Below, one piece after another: positions 15,869 through 24,732 of a DNA stretch of 64,000 nt (within the stretch, counting starts at the first letter, position 1; every line of letters starts with the position of its first letter). A model generated the notes under the pieces. The model did not search any database, had not been told where the DNA came from, and saw only the letters and a program-made list of their open reading frames with translations. Source of the stretch: Metabacillus flavus (lineage in GTDB: Bacteria; Bacillota; Bacilli; Bacillales; Bacillaceae); assembly GCF_018283675.1 (NCBI RefSeq), contig NZ_JAGVRK010000001.1, positions 310,001 to 374,000 of the forward strand. The letters run 5' to 3'. The translations under genes and the position numbers were made by a program.

Positions 15869-17980
15869 TTGATCGTCATTTTGGCGGAAAAGCCCGATCA
15901 GGGCAAGCTGCTCGCTGCTCCTTTTCCATCAGTGAAGAAAGACGGCTGCATTGAAGTAAAGCCGTGCGGGCAATTTCCGAAAGGCGCCGTTATCACGTGG
16001 GCTATTGGACATTTAGTCGATTTAAAGAATCCCGATGAATATGATCAAACATGGAAAAAATGGTCGCTTGAGACATTGCCGATCATTCCGGAAAAATTCG
16101 AATACAAAATATCGAAAGACAAGGCAAAGCAATTCAGGATCGTCCGATCGATGCTGAAGGAAGCCTCTGAAATTATTATCGGCACAGATGCGGCGCGAGA
16201 GGGCGAAAACATTGCCCGTCTCCTCATCATGATGTCCGGTGCCGCCCATAAACCGATGAAACGGCTTTGGCTTTCTTCCTATACAGAAAATGCGGTAAAA
16301 AACGGTTTTTCCAACCTGAAAGAGGGGAGAGAAAGCGAACCGCTTTTCTATGAAGCGCAGGCAAGGCAAATCGGTGATTGGCTTGTAGGAATTAATGCGA
16401 GCCGCCTCTACACCCTTCTTCTTCAGCAAAAAGGAGTAAGAGAGAATTTCAGTGTAGGCCGGGTTCAGACTCCAGTGCTGAAGCTGATCTATGACCGGCA
16501 GAAGGAAATTGAACAATTCAAATCAGAGCCATTCTTTGAGCTGGAAGGCGAATTCACCGTAAAGAACGGCACCTATAAGGGGAAAATTCCAAAGAAATTT
16601 AAATCCGAAGAGGACATGCAAAAGGAAATACGTCCTGATATCACACCGGACACGAATGAATATCAAGCCGCCGTTAAAGACATTTCCGTCCAGGAAAAGC
16701 GGATCAAGCCGCCGAAGCTTCATAGCCTTTCGACCCTGCAGGCAAGCCTGAACAGACGGACGAAAATGAGCCCGACCACTGTTTTGAAAACGGTCCAAAA
16801 GCTATATGAAAAGGGGTTTGTTTCGTACCCTCGGACAGATAGCCAATACATCACAGAAGAAGAATTTTCTTATTTAAAAGGGAATCTGGAAGGCTATAAA
16901 ACTACCTTTTCCTTATCGTTTGCACCCAAGTCCCTATACCCATCCAAAAGATACGTAGATTCGAGCAAGGTGAAAGATCACTATGCCATCATTCCGACAG
17001 AAAAGCTTGTATCCCCCGCTAAATTCGCTGCTTTTTCCCCCCAGGAAAAAACAGTGTACGAAGAGGTCGTAAAAAGCATGCTCAAAATGTTTTTGGACGA
17101 CCATGTGTATGACGAAACCGTCATCACCACTTCAATCGGGAAAAACGATTTTCTGACGAAGGGGAAGACCGTCAAAATAAACGGCTGGAAAAACCTCGAG
17201 GGGAAAGAACCCAAAAATGAGGAAGAGCAGCGGCTGCCTGCGGTTCAGGAAGGGGAAGCGGCAAGGGCTGTTCTCGCTGTGAAGAACGGCATGACCGAGC
17301 CTCCGAAGCCGTACACGCTCGGCCAGCTGATTACACTAATGAAAACGGCCGGAAAATATATCGAAGACAAGGAAATGAAGGAAGCGCTGAATGCTGCCGA
17401 AGGGCTTGGGACGGAAGCGACAAGAGCAGGGATCATCGATACCCTGATCCTGCGTGAGTTTATAGAAGTAAACAAAAACAGTGTGTTTGTCACCCAAAAA
17501 GGGAGTATATTGTGCGATGCAGTGGAGGGGACGATTCTCTCAAAACCGGAAATGACCGCGAAATGGGAGACCTTTTTAAAAGGGATTGGTGCCGGTCAGA
17601 AGTCCAGGGAAGTGTTCATCGAAAATGCAGGGAAGCTGTGCTTTGCCCTGATGGAGCAGGCTAAAACGGATGTGGGCCGTCTTTCTGTTGAAGACCGGAT
17701 TGTGCCTGCTCAGCATGATGGAGCCATTTGCCGATGCCCGGCCTGCAAGGAAGGGGATATTATGGACAGGCGGACTTTTTACGGCTGTTCCGCCTACCTG
17801 AACGGCTGCAAGCAAGCTTTTAATAAAAAAATCTTAAATAAAACGATCAGTCCCGCCCAGATTAAATTATTGTGCGAAAAAGGGAAAACAAGAAAAATCA
17901 AAGGGTTTAAAGGCAAGAAAAATCCGTTTGATGCTTATCTCGTTTTAAATAACGGAAAAATTGAGTTTTCATTTAAGTAA
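15869..17980 (+). CDS. topB: DNA topoisomerase III
   Basis: A 703-residue type IA topoisomerase. The N-terminal Toprim domain carries Glu7 (LAEKPDQGK) and the acidic cluster in GTDAAREGE, and the active-site tyrosine is Tyr320 in VSYPRTDSQY. The C-terminal zinc-finger-like part is CRCPACKEG...GCSAYLNGC. It relaxes or decatenates single-stranded-region DNA during replication and recombination. The TTG start follows AAGGGGAG. Length and motifs are intact. It sits alone, framed by a 36-base direct repeat on each side, which hints at insertion as a unit. Confidence 0.93.
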   Translation: MIVILAEKPDQGKLLAAPFPSVKKDGCIEVKPCGQFPKGAVITWAIGHLVDLKNPDEYDQTWKKWSLETLPIIPEKFEYKISKDKAKQFRIVRSMLKEASEIIIGTDAAREGENIARLLIMMSGAAHKPMKRLWLSSYTENAVKNGFSNLKEGRESEPLFYEAQARQIGDWLVGINASRLYTLLLQQKGVRENFSVGRVQTPVLKLIYDRQKEIEQFKSEPFFELEGEFTVKNGTYKGKIPKKFKSEEDMQKEIRPDITPDTNEYQAAVKDISVQEKRIKPPKLHSLSTLQASLNRRTKMSPTTVLKTVQKLYEKGFVSYPRTDSQYITEEEFSYLKGNLEGYKTTFSLSFAPKSLYPSKRYVDSSKVKDHYAIIPTEKLVSPAKFAAFSPQEKTVYEEVVKSMLKMFLDDHVYDETVITTSIGKNDFLTKGKTVKINGWKNLEGKEPKNEEEQRLPAVQEGEAARAVLAVKNGMTEPPKPYTLGQLITLMKTAGKYIEDKEMKEALNAAEGLGTEATRAGIIDTLILREFIEVNKNSVFVTQKGSILCDAVEGTILSKPEMTAKWETFLKGIGAGQKSREVFIENAGKLCFALMEQAKTDVGRLSVEDRIVPAQHDGAICRCPACKEGDIMDRRTFYGCSAYLNGCKQAFNKKILNKTISPAQIKLLCEKGKTRKIKGFKGKKNPFDAYLVLNNGKIEFSFK

Positions 17981-18010
17981 TCTCTTAAAATACTGTATCA
18001 AATGAACGAG

Positions 18011-18041
18011 GACGGACGATGCTTTTGCACGGCCGTCTTTG
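18011..18041 (+). terminator. Probable terminator of topB
   Basis: GACGG..TGC-TTTT-GCA..CCGTC is followed by TTTG; an imperfect stem with a weak T-tract. Confidence 0.45.
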
Positions 18042-18074
18042 TATTGGAAAAAAGAGATGGAACGTGCGAAAATA
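18039..18074 (+). repeat. Right imperfect direct repeat flanking topB
   Basis: TTGTATTGGAAAAAAG followed by AGATGGAACGTGCGAAAATA, the counterpart of 15765-15800. Confidence 0.65.
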
Positions 18075-18265
18075 GGAAATAAGACAAGTTCTTTTAAAAA
18101 ACCGCTTTTAATTGTCGAAATATTTAGAGATAATTATAGGACTTAAGCACGGATGAATTGTATGTATTTCCCACCCCGTTTTTAGATAGACTTTGCAGGG
18201 TTTCAAAAGCCGGTTTCGAATATAGTATTCATTTGATGCTGTCATCTCTTACTTAGGAGGAAACT

Positions 18266-19228
18266 ATGGAATATTTGGAGACGATTCAACCTCAGCTTGG
18301 AAGAGTAGTAGAAAATATCGAGAAGGTCATGGCAGGCAAACGGGAGGCTGCCGTTTTATGTTTAACTGCACTGCTGGCGAAAGGCCATGTGCTTTTGGAG
18401 GATGTTCCGGGAGTCGGCAAAACGATGCTCGTAAGATCGCTTGCCAAATCGGTTAGTGCTGACTTTAAACGGATTCAATTCACTCCGGATTTACTGCCTT
18501 CTGATGTGACAGGCATTTCTATATATAACCCTCAAAAAATGGAGTTTGAATACCGTCCCGGCCCGATTATGGGAAATATCGTTCTGGCGGATGAAATTAA
18601 CCGGACCTCGCCAAAAACCCAATCGTCTCTTCTGGAAGGCATGGAGGAAGGGAATGTCACGATTGACGGGCAGACGATGTCCCTCGACAAGCCTTTTTTC
18701 GTCCTTGCTACACAGAATCCTATTGAATATGAAGGAACGTACCCGCTTCCGGAAGCACAGCTGGACCGCTTCCTATTTAAAATTAAAATGGGCTATCCGA
18801 CTCCGCAGGAAGAGCTTCTTGTTCTGAACCGTGCGGACGGGGAAGTGCCGATTGCCCAAATCGAACCGGTTATAACGAAGATTGAGCTCATTCAGCTGCA
18901 GAGTGAAATGGAAAAGGTTTATATGGATGAAACCGTGAAGCGCTACATCATTGAGATCGTCACGAAAACCCGTAATCATCCATCTGTTTATCTTGGGGCA
19001 AGTCCAAGGGGTTCAGTAGCCCTGATGAGAGCATCTAAAGCATATGCTTTCCTTGCCGGTAGAGATTACGTGATTCCTGATGATGTTCAGTATTTGGCTC
19101 CATTTGCCCTGCCTCACCGCATGATTTTAAAATCAGAAGCCCGCTATGATGGACAGTCTGCCGCAGACCTTGTCCATGAGATTATCAGCCGCACCCCTGT
19201 GCCGGTGAAGAGGTCCATGACCCCTTGA
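18266..19228 (+). CDS. yeaC: MoxR-family AAA+ ATPase
   Basis: 320 residues: Walker A PGVGKT (48-53), Walker B VLADEINRTSPKTQSSLLE and the sensor segment ATQNPIEYEGTYPLPEAQLDRF. MoxR ATPases act as chaperones that mature or activate partner complexes, usually with a DUF58 protein. The next two genes, DUF58 and a membrane transglutaminase, are that standard set, overlapping by 4 bases each. The B. subtilis yeaC-yeaD-yebA-guaA order is the same. AGGAGG precedes the ATG. Confidence 0.9.
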   Translation: MEYLETIQPQLGRVVENIEKVMAGKREAAVLCLTALLAKGHVLLEDVPGVGKTMLVRSLAKSVSADFKRIQFTPDLLPSDVTGISIYNPQKMEFEYRPGPIMGNIVLADEINRTSPKTQSSLLEGMEEGNVTIDGQTMSLDKPFFVLATQNPIEYEGTYPLPEAQLDRFLFKIKMGYPTPQEELLVLNRADGEVPIAQIEPVITKIELIQLQSEMEKVYMDETVKRYIIEIVTKTRNHPSVYLGASPRGSVALMRASKAYAFLAGRDYVIPDDVQYLAPFALPHRMILKSEARYDGQSAADLVHEIISRTPVPVKRSMTP

Positions 19229-20442
19229 AGGACATCCTGAGAAGCTTAAAATCGATCTGGAAACTCATTCTGCTGCTGCTATTGACGGCGCTTGCCTTTT
19301 GCTATGCGATGTTTCAAGGCGGCTTCGTCAGCTGGTTTCTTTTTTACGCATTTCTGCCTTTTGCCGTTTATTCCATCCTCCTTGCTGTTTATCCGCTTCA
19401 AACCTTTCGAGCGGCAAGAACGCTTAGCAAGGATCAGTTTTCTGCGGGCGAAATTCTTAAAGGGGAGATTACGCTCGAAAGACCATTTCCCTTTCCGCTT
19501 ATCTATATAATCGCTGAGGAATGCCTGCCATCGGGTCTGAAGCAGACCGCTGCTGATCAGCCGGCAAGAAAGTTGTTTTTCCTGGGATTTCGCCGCAAAT
19601 CGGTTTTTACGTATACGGTTCAATCCATGAAGCGCGGAGAGCATCATTTTTCCCGTATCCGCATTAAAACCGGTGATCTTCTCGGTTTATTTGAAAAAGA
19701 GGTCACGATTAAGACGGATAAAACCATTCTCGTCTACCCAACTGCCTTTTCAATGGGCTACAGGCATTCAAAGCCCCAGTATGAGCAAGGTGCAAGCGCT
19801 TCCTCTCAGCGCTATATAAAAGACACTACGATGGCATCCGGCATCCGCGAATATCAGCCGGGTGACCGGATGGCGTGGATTGACTGGAAGGCAACAGCAA
19901 AAAGAGATTCGTTTATGACAAAGGAATTTGAACAGACCCGCACACATGATGCGGTGCTGATTATGGATCAGCAAGCGTCTGATTCATTTGAACCGATGGT
20001 TACCTTTACGGCCTCTCTGGCAAAAGCCGTTATTAAAACAGGGGCTCCGCTTGGATTCATTTTGCTGGGAACTGAATTGGATACAACACCCGTTCAGTCC
20101 GGAGAAAAACAGCTTCAAACGATTTTCCGCAAGCTTGCGAGGGTAAATCCTGAACCAAGCTCCGCCTCTTTTTCAATATGGGAGGAGCGGATGACGAGCC
20201 AGGGGGGCTATCGTTCCTCCAATCTGTTTATCGTTTCCGTTCTTACGATGGAGCTCGTCAGGAAGCTTGAGCACCGGGCAAGCTACAGCGACCTCAAGCT
20301 TTATTTCATTCGGAAAAAGAATCAGCTCCTTACCCAGGAGGAAGAGGTTTTGCTCGACCGCTTGAACAAGCGGGGCATAGCTGCTGAAGCTGTATCGGAA
20401 GGTATCTTTAATCAAGCCTTGAAAGAGGTGAAGGGCTTATGA
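19225..20442 (+). CDS. yeaD: DUF58 domain-containing membrane protein
   Basis: 405 residues with two N-terminal membrane helices (about 12-50) and the DUF58 core YQPGDRMAWIDWKATAKRD at about 212-230, followed by a von Willebrand A-like region (AVLIMDQQ). The start is TTG within a TTGA overlap with the MoxR gene, and the stop overlaps the next ATG. It is probably the partner of the MoxR ATPase at the membrane; its biochemical function is not known. Confidence 0.85.
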   Translation: MKDILRSLKSIWKLILLLLLTALAFCYAMFQGGFVSWFLFYAFLPFAVYSILLAVYPLQTFRAARTLSKDQFSAGEILKGEITLERPFPFPLIYIIAEECLPSGLKQTAADQPARKLFFLGFRRKSVFTYTVQSMKRGEHHFSRIRIKTGDLLGLFEKEVTIKTDKTILVYPTAFSMGYRHSKPQYEQGASASSQRYIKDTTMASGIREYQPGDRMAWIDWKATAKRDSFMTKEFEQTRTHDAVLIMDQQASDSFEPMVTFTASLAKAVIKTGAPLGFILLGTELDTTPVQSGEKQLQTIFRKLARVNPEPSSASFSIWEERMTSQGGYRSSNLFIVSVLTMELVRKLEHRASYSDLKLYFIRKKNQLLTQEEEVLLDRLNKRGIAAEAVSEGIFNQALKEVKGL

Positions 20443-22637
20443 AAGTTTTAACCTTGCCAAAAGGAGACTTTTTTTCGAAAATAACGGCCCTCCTTTATTA
20501 TTTGTTTGCTTTCTTTTTGCTGTGGGAATGGCTTGTTCCTTTGGACATTTATACAGATACCGGTTCGACCTGGATTTTCGTCCTCTTTATCGCCCTTAAT
20601 TTTCTCCTATCGTATTTAAGGGTAACGTGGATGATTACCATCCCGCTTCAGCTCGGCTTCCTCGCCATCGCGCTTGAGCAGCTTTTTTACAAAGAAATGC
20701 CGCTCTTTGAGGGATTCCGAAGCTTCGCTCGTGAATTTGTTTACAATGCTGGTCTTATTCCTGCCTCATCCTGGATGGAAATGACCTCACCGTTCAGGAC
20801 TTTCCTTTTTTTCGTCCTGCTGTGGCTGCTCGTCTATTTGCTCAATTACTGGATCATTGTACAAAAGCGCATCCTGTTCTTCTTTGTGACGACCCTAATC
20901 TATGTCACGATTTTGGATACATTTACGGAGTATGACGCATCTTCGGCTGTCATCCGGATCGTAATCGCCGGGTTTTTCCTGCTAGGCATGCTCAACTTTG
21001 ACCGCCTGAAAGGAATGGAGCAGCTAACAGTAAAGAAGTATACGCGTTTGAAATGGACCATGCTGCTCTTAATTTTTGTGGCGGTTTCCATTGTTTCCGG
21101 GATGGCCTCACCAAAAGCCGCTCCCCAGTGGCAGGATCCTGTGCCTTTCTTGACGGCCTATGGCTCTCTTGATGAGGCAATAAACGGATCAGGCATGAAG
21201 AAAATCGGATATGGAACGAATGATGAAAGTTTGGGCGGAGCGTTTATGCAGGATGACACCCCCGTCCTGACTGCTGCAGCAAACAGGCGCCATTACTGGA
21301 GAGTGGAAACGAAGGATGTCTATTCCGGGAAAGGATGGACAACCTCTCAAAGAGAGAAGGAACTCCAGTCTATGGAAAAGGATAGCATCGGCCTTACCTG
21401 GTCTGAAGAGGGAACAAAAAGGGAGAGCCTTACGGCGAGGGTCGATATTGCCCGTCAATACAAGTACAGCCACGTAATCTATCCGCTGGGCCTCATTGAA
21501 TATGTTTCGGATGAAGCAAAGGGGCTACTCGTTAATGTGAACACGGAGCAGATTACCCCATTCGGTGTGCCGGAAGGGGAAAGAATCGATTCCTACGAAG
21601 TGAAGTACAATTATCCAAGCTATGACATTCCCCTGCTAAAAGAGGTAAAGAGCACAGAGAATGTGCCGCAGGACATAATGAACCGTTATACACAGCTTCC
21701 TGAAATGCCTCAGCGTGTTCTGGATTTAGCAAGGGAGCTCACAGCAAATGAAGAAAATCTTTATGATAAAGCGAAAGCAATCGAACGCCATTTAAACGGT
21801 TCGGACTTTTCCTATAATACGCAGGAGGTTGGGGTGCCGTCAGAGGACCAGGATTATGTGGATCAATTCCTGTTTGAAACGATGCAGGGCTATTGTGATA
21901 ATTTCTCAACCTCGATGACCGTTCTTCTCAGGGCTTCCGGCATCCCGGCAAGATGGGTGAAGGGATATACCGAGGGAGATTATAAGGGAATGGATACGGA
22001 AGGCTCCGGCCGGATCTATGAAGTGACCAATAATAACGCTCACTCTTGGGTTGAAGTTTATTTTCCGGGTGCTGGATGGGTACCGTTTGAACCGACAAAG
22101 GGGTTTACAAACCCGTACAGCTTTACGGAGAATACCGAATCAAGCACACAGCAGCAGCCTGTCCCTGAGACGCAGCAGAAGCAGCCGAAGCCGGAAAAAC
22201 CGGAGGATGCGCAAGCACTGGAACAGCCTAAACAATCTAAACAAACGTTTGATTGGAGCAAGTTCAGTATCGGCAGCACTGGTTTCTATGCAGTAATCGG
22301 TGGAGTTTTGCTGCTTGCAGCAGTTCTATATTTGACAAGAAAAAAATGGCTAACATTCATTATGCTGGCAAGATTTAAAAACCGAAGCGATGACGAGGTG
22401 TTTTTCTCAGCCTATCCTGCCCTGCTCAAACAGCTGGAAAGGTTTGGGTTGAAAAGGCAGGATGGAGAAACGCTCAGAGAATTTGCCAAATCGGTGGACT
22501 ACTCGCTCAGCTCCCATGACATGCTCCATATTACAAAGGGCTATGAGAAAGCACTGTACAAAAGAGATGATGCAAAAGCGGAGTGGGATAAAATAGCGGA
22601 ATTGTGGGAAAATTTAATTAAAAGAACATCATCTTGA
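20439..22637 (+). CDS. yebA: Membrane-anchored transglutaminase-like protein (TgpA type)
   Basis: 732 residues. There are about six N-terminal membrane helices (1-225), an external transglutaminase-like domain and another helix near 618-636, ending in a cytoplasmic DUF4129-like tail. Cys486 (GYCDNF) and His535 (NAHSWVEVYF) are in place. The third triad position, usually Asp in FDPT, is Glu551 here (PFEPTKG), so catalysis may differ. A Gln/Pro/Lys-rich linker (about 568-605) joins the domains. It is the last gene of the MoxR-DUF58 operon, and guaA follows with its own promoter. Confidence 0.87.
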   Translation: MKVLTLPKGDFFSKITALLYYLFAFFLLWEWLVPLDIYTDTGSTWIFVLFIALNFLLSYLRVTWMITIPLQLGFLAIALEQLFYKEMPLFEGFRSFAREFVYNAGLIPASSWMEMTSPFRTFLFFVLLWLLVYLLNYWIIVQKRILFFFVTTLIYVTILDTFTEYDASSAVIRIVIAGFFLLGMLNFDRLKGMEQLTVKKYTRLKWTMLLLIFVAVSIVSGMASPKAAPQWQDPVPFLTAYGSLDEAINGSGMKKIGYGTNDESLGGAFMQDDTPVLTAAANRRHYWRVETKDVYSGKGWTTSQREKELQSMEKDSIGLTWSEEGTKRESLTARVDIARQYKYSHVIYPLGLIEYVSDEAKGLLVNVNTEQITPFGVPEGERIDSYEVKYNYPSYDIPLLKEVKSTENVPQDIMNRYTQLPEMPQRVLDLARELTANEENLYDKAKAIERHLNGSDFSYNTQEVGVPSEDQDYVDQFLFETMQGYCDNFSTSMTVLLRASGIPARWVKGYTEGDYKGMDTEGSGRIYEVTNNNAHSWVEVYFPGAGWVPFEPTKGFTNPYSFTENTESSTQQQPVPETQQKQPKPEKPEDAQALEQPKQSKQTFDWSKFSIGSTGFYAVIGGVLLLAAVLYLTRKKWLTFIMLARFKNRSDDEVFFSAYPALLKQLERFGLKRQDGETLREFAKSVDYSLSSHDMLHITKGYEKALYKRDDAKAEWDKIAELWENLIKRTSS

Positions 22638-22662
22638 CCGGATTCTATCTGATTGTTAGAAT
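22634..22662 (+). promoter_or_regulatory. Predicted guaA promoter
   Basis: TTGACC, a 17-base spacer and TAGAAT, placed directly after yebA and about 25 bases upstream of the riboswitch. Confidence 0.6.
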
Positions 22663-22684
22663 GGGGAAAATTAAACGATTTGCA

Positions 22685-22800
22685 CCTTCATATATCCTCG
22701 ATAATATGGTTCGAGAGTCTCTACCGGATTACCTTAAATGATCTGACTATGAAGGCAGAATACAGTCTGTAAAAAGCTGGAATTCTGCCTTCTTATATTT
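22685..22800 (+). promoter_or_regulatory. Purine (guanine-type) riboswitch upstream of guaA
   Basis: P1 CCTTCATA (22685-22692) pairs with TATGAAGG (22748-22755). The conserved words ATAATATGG, TCTCTACC and CCTTAAATG are present. The discriminating base in GACTAT is C (22747), the guanine-specific choice. The following terminator GAAGGCAGAAT (22751-22761) / ATTCTGCCTTC (22782-22792) shares its first five bases with the 3' strand of P1, so aptamer and full terminator compete. Confidence 0.9.
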
Positions 22801-22861
22801 TTATATGGAGGCAAGTTTCAGCTTTTTTTGCTTTTCAAATAGACGAAGAAGAGGTGCTGTT

Positions 22862-24409
22862 ATGACAATATCAATTCAAGACCAGGAAATGATTCTCGTA
22901 CTGGATTTTGGAAGCCAGTATAACCAGCTGATCACGAGAAGAATCCGTGAAATCGGTGTATACAGCGAACTTCATCCTCATACGCTTACAGCGGACATGA
23001 TTAAGAAAATCAATCCGAAAGGGATTATTTTATCAGGCGGTCCGAACAGCGTTTATGGCGAGAATGCATTCCGCTGTGACGAACGGATTTTTGACCTTGG
23101 CATCCCTGTACTTGGTATTTGCTACGGTATGCAGCTGATGACGCATTACCTTGGCGGACGAGTTGAAGCAGCCGGACATAGAGAATACGGAAAAGCCCGG
23201 ATTAAGGTTCAGGACTCTCCGGCCCTGTTCACGCAACTGCCTGAAGAACAAACGGTTTGGATGAGTCACGGGGATCTTGTTGCCGAGATTCCGCCGCAGT
23301 TTAAAGTGGACGCAGTCAGCCCATCCTGCCCATTCGCTGCAATGAGCAATGAAGAACGCCGTCTATATGGAGTGCAGTTCCACCCTGAAGTACGCCACTC
23401 TGAATTTGGAAATGATCTTCTTAAAAACTTTGTACATGAGATTTGCCAGTGCCACGATGAGTGGACAATGGAAAACTTTATTGAAATCGAAACGCAGAAA
23501 ATCCGTGAGCAAGTAGGAAACAAAAACGTATTGTGCGCATTGAGCGGCGGTGTGGATTCATCTGTTGTAGCGGTATTGATCCATAAAGCCATCGGCGATC
23601 AGCTGACATGTATATTCGTTGATCACGGACTGCTTCGCAAGGATGAAGCAGAGGGGGTCATGAAAACCTTCAGCGAAGGCTTTAATATGAACGTAATTAA
23701 AGTCGATGCAAAGGAGCGCTTTATGGACAAGCTTAAGGGAGTTTCCGATCCTGAGCAAAAACGTAAAATTATCGGAAATGAGTTTATTTACGTGTTCGAT
23801 GATGAAGCAACTAAACTGCAGGGCATTGAATTCCTTGCACAAGGAACCCTTTATACGGATATTATCGAGAGTGGTACAGCAACAGCCCAAACGATTAAAT
23901 CCCATCATAACGTCGGCGGACTTCCAGAAGATATGCAATTCAAGCTGATCGAACCTTTGAACACCCTGTTTAAAGACGAAGTCCGTGCCCTTGGAAGCGA
24001 AATGGGCATTCCGGATGAAATCGTCTGGCGCCAGCCGTTCCCTGGACCCGGACTTGGAATCCGCGTGCTTGGTGAGATTACGGAAGAAAAACTGGAAATT
24101 GTCCGCGAATCCGATGCCATCCTGCGTGAAGAAGTCGCGAAAGCCGATCTTGAACGCGAAATCTGGCAGTATTTCACGGTTCTTCCTGATATCCGCAGCG
24201 TAGGAGTTATGGGTGACGCAAGAACGTATGACTACACAATTGGAATCCGCGCGGTAACATCAATTGATGGTATGACATCTGACTGGGCAAGAATCCCTTG
24301 GGATGTGCTTGAAGTCATCTCAACAAGAATTGTAAATGAAGTCAGCCACGTGAACCGAGTTGTGTACGATATTACGAGCAAACCGCCTGCAACAATCGAG
24401 TGGGAGTAG
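22862..24409 (+). CDS. guaA: GMP synthase (glutamine-hydrolysing)
   Basis: 515 residues, nearly the length and sequence of B. subtilis GuaA. The N-terminal class I amidotransferase has the Cys nucleophile in GICYGMQ and [10 protein letters not shown]; the ATP pyrophosphatase loop is SGGVDSS; the C-terminal dimer domain ends in [10 protein letters not shown]. It converts XMP + ATP + glutamine to GMP. The start at 22862 follows AGAGGTG; an in-frame ATG at 22805 would add an unlikely 19-residue basic leader lacking a ribosome site. It is controlled by the upstream guanine riboswitch. Confidence 0.96.
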   Translation: MTISIQDQEMILVLDFGSQYNQLITRRIREIGVYSELHPHTLTADMIKKINPKGIILSGGPNSVYGENAFRCDERIFDLGIPVLGICYGMQLMTHYLGGRVEAAGHREYGKARIKVQDSPALFTQLPEEQTVWMSHGDLVAEIPPQFKVDAVSPSCPFAAMSNEERRLYGVQFHPEVRHSEFGNDLLKNFVHEICQCHDEWTMENFIEIETQKIREQVGNKNVLCALSGGVDSSVVAVLIHKAIGDQLTCIFVDHGLLRKDEAEGVMKTFSEGFNMNVIKVDAKERFMDKLKGVSDPEQKRKIIGNEFIYVFDDEATKLQGIEFLAQGTLYTDIIESGTATAQTIKSHHNVGGLPEDMQFKLIEPLNTLFKDEVRALGSEMGIPDEIVWRQPFPGPGLGIRVLGEITEEKLEIVRESDAILREEVAKADLEREIWQYFTVLPDIRSVGVMGDARTYDYTIGIRAVTSIDGMTSDWARIPWDVLEVISTRIVNEVSHVNRVVYDITSKPPATIEWE

Positions 24410-24422
24410 ATACACGAACGAA

Positions 24423-24456
24423 AACGAACATTTTTTATTAAATGTTCGTTTTTTTC
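24423..24456 (+). terminator. guaA terminator
   Basis: AACGAACATTT (24423-24433) and AAATGTTCGTT (24440-24450) form an 11-bp stem followed by a T-run. The arms also match PurBox cores (CGAAC/GTTCG), but their 14-base spacing is short for PurR. Confidence 0.85.
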
Positions 24457-24458
24457 TA

Positions 24459-24492
24459 TTGATTTTGTCGAATCATGCTGATAGAATGTTCA
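24459..24492 (+). promoter_or_regulatory. Predicted pbuG promoter with PurBox-like pair
   Basis: TTGATT, 17 bases, TAGAAT (24482-24487). CGAAT (24469) and GTTCA (24488) face each other across the promoter like degenerate PurBox cores; PurR control is only a possibility. Confidence 0.5.
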
Positions 24493-24511
24493 TATAAGTG
24501 AATAGGTAATA

Positions 24512-24661
24512 CGTCGTATAATATTGGGGATATGGCCCGAGAGTTTCTACCAAGCTACCTTAAATGGCTTGACTACGGCGATAGGACGGATGCGTATTTT
24601 GCGCATTCATTGTATCGTAAACGGTCAAGCGCTTTCTGTATTTATACAGAGGCGCTTTTTG
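24512..24661 (+). promoter_or_regulatory. Guanine riboswitch upstream of pbuG
   Basis: Aptamer 24512-24580: P1 CGTCGTA / TACGGCG, conserved GATATGG, AGTTTCTACC and CCTTAAATG, and the guanine-specific C24573. A separate terminator hairpin (AAGCGCT..ATACAGAGGCGCTT, 24627-24657) followed by a T-run lies downstream, as expected for a transcription-off switch. Confidence 0.93.
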
Positions 24662-24732
24662 TTTGAACTTATCCTTTCTTTTACACTCTCAATATATGCG
24701 GCGGATTCCTTATTAATAGGAGGAACCACAAG

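Noticed and set aside
22805-22861. Upstream in-frame ATG extending guaA by 19 residues
   Set aside because: No ribosome site before it, it abuts the riboswitch terminator, and known GuaA proteins begin near 22862.
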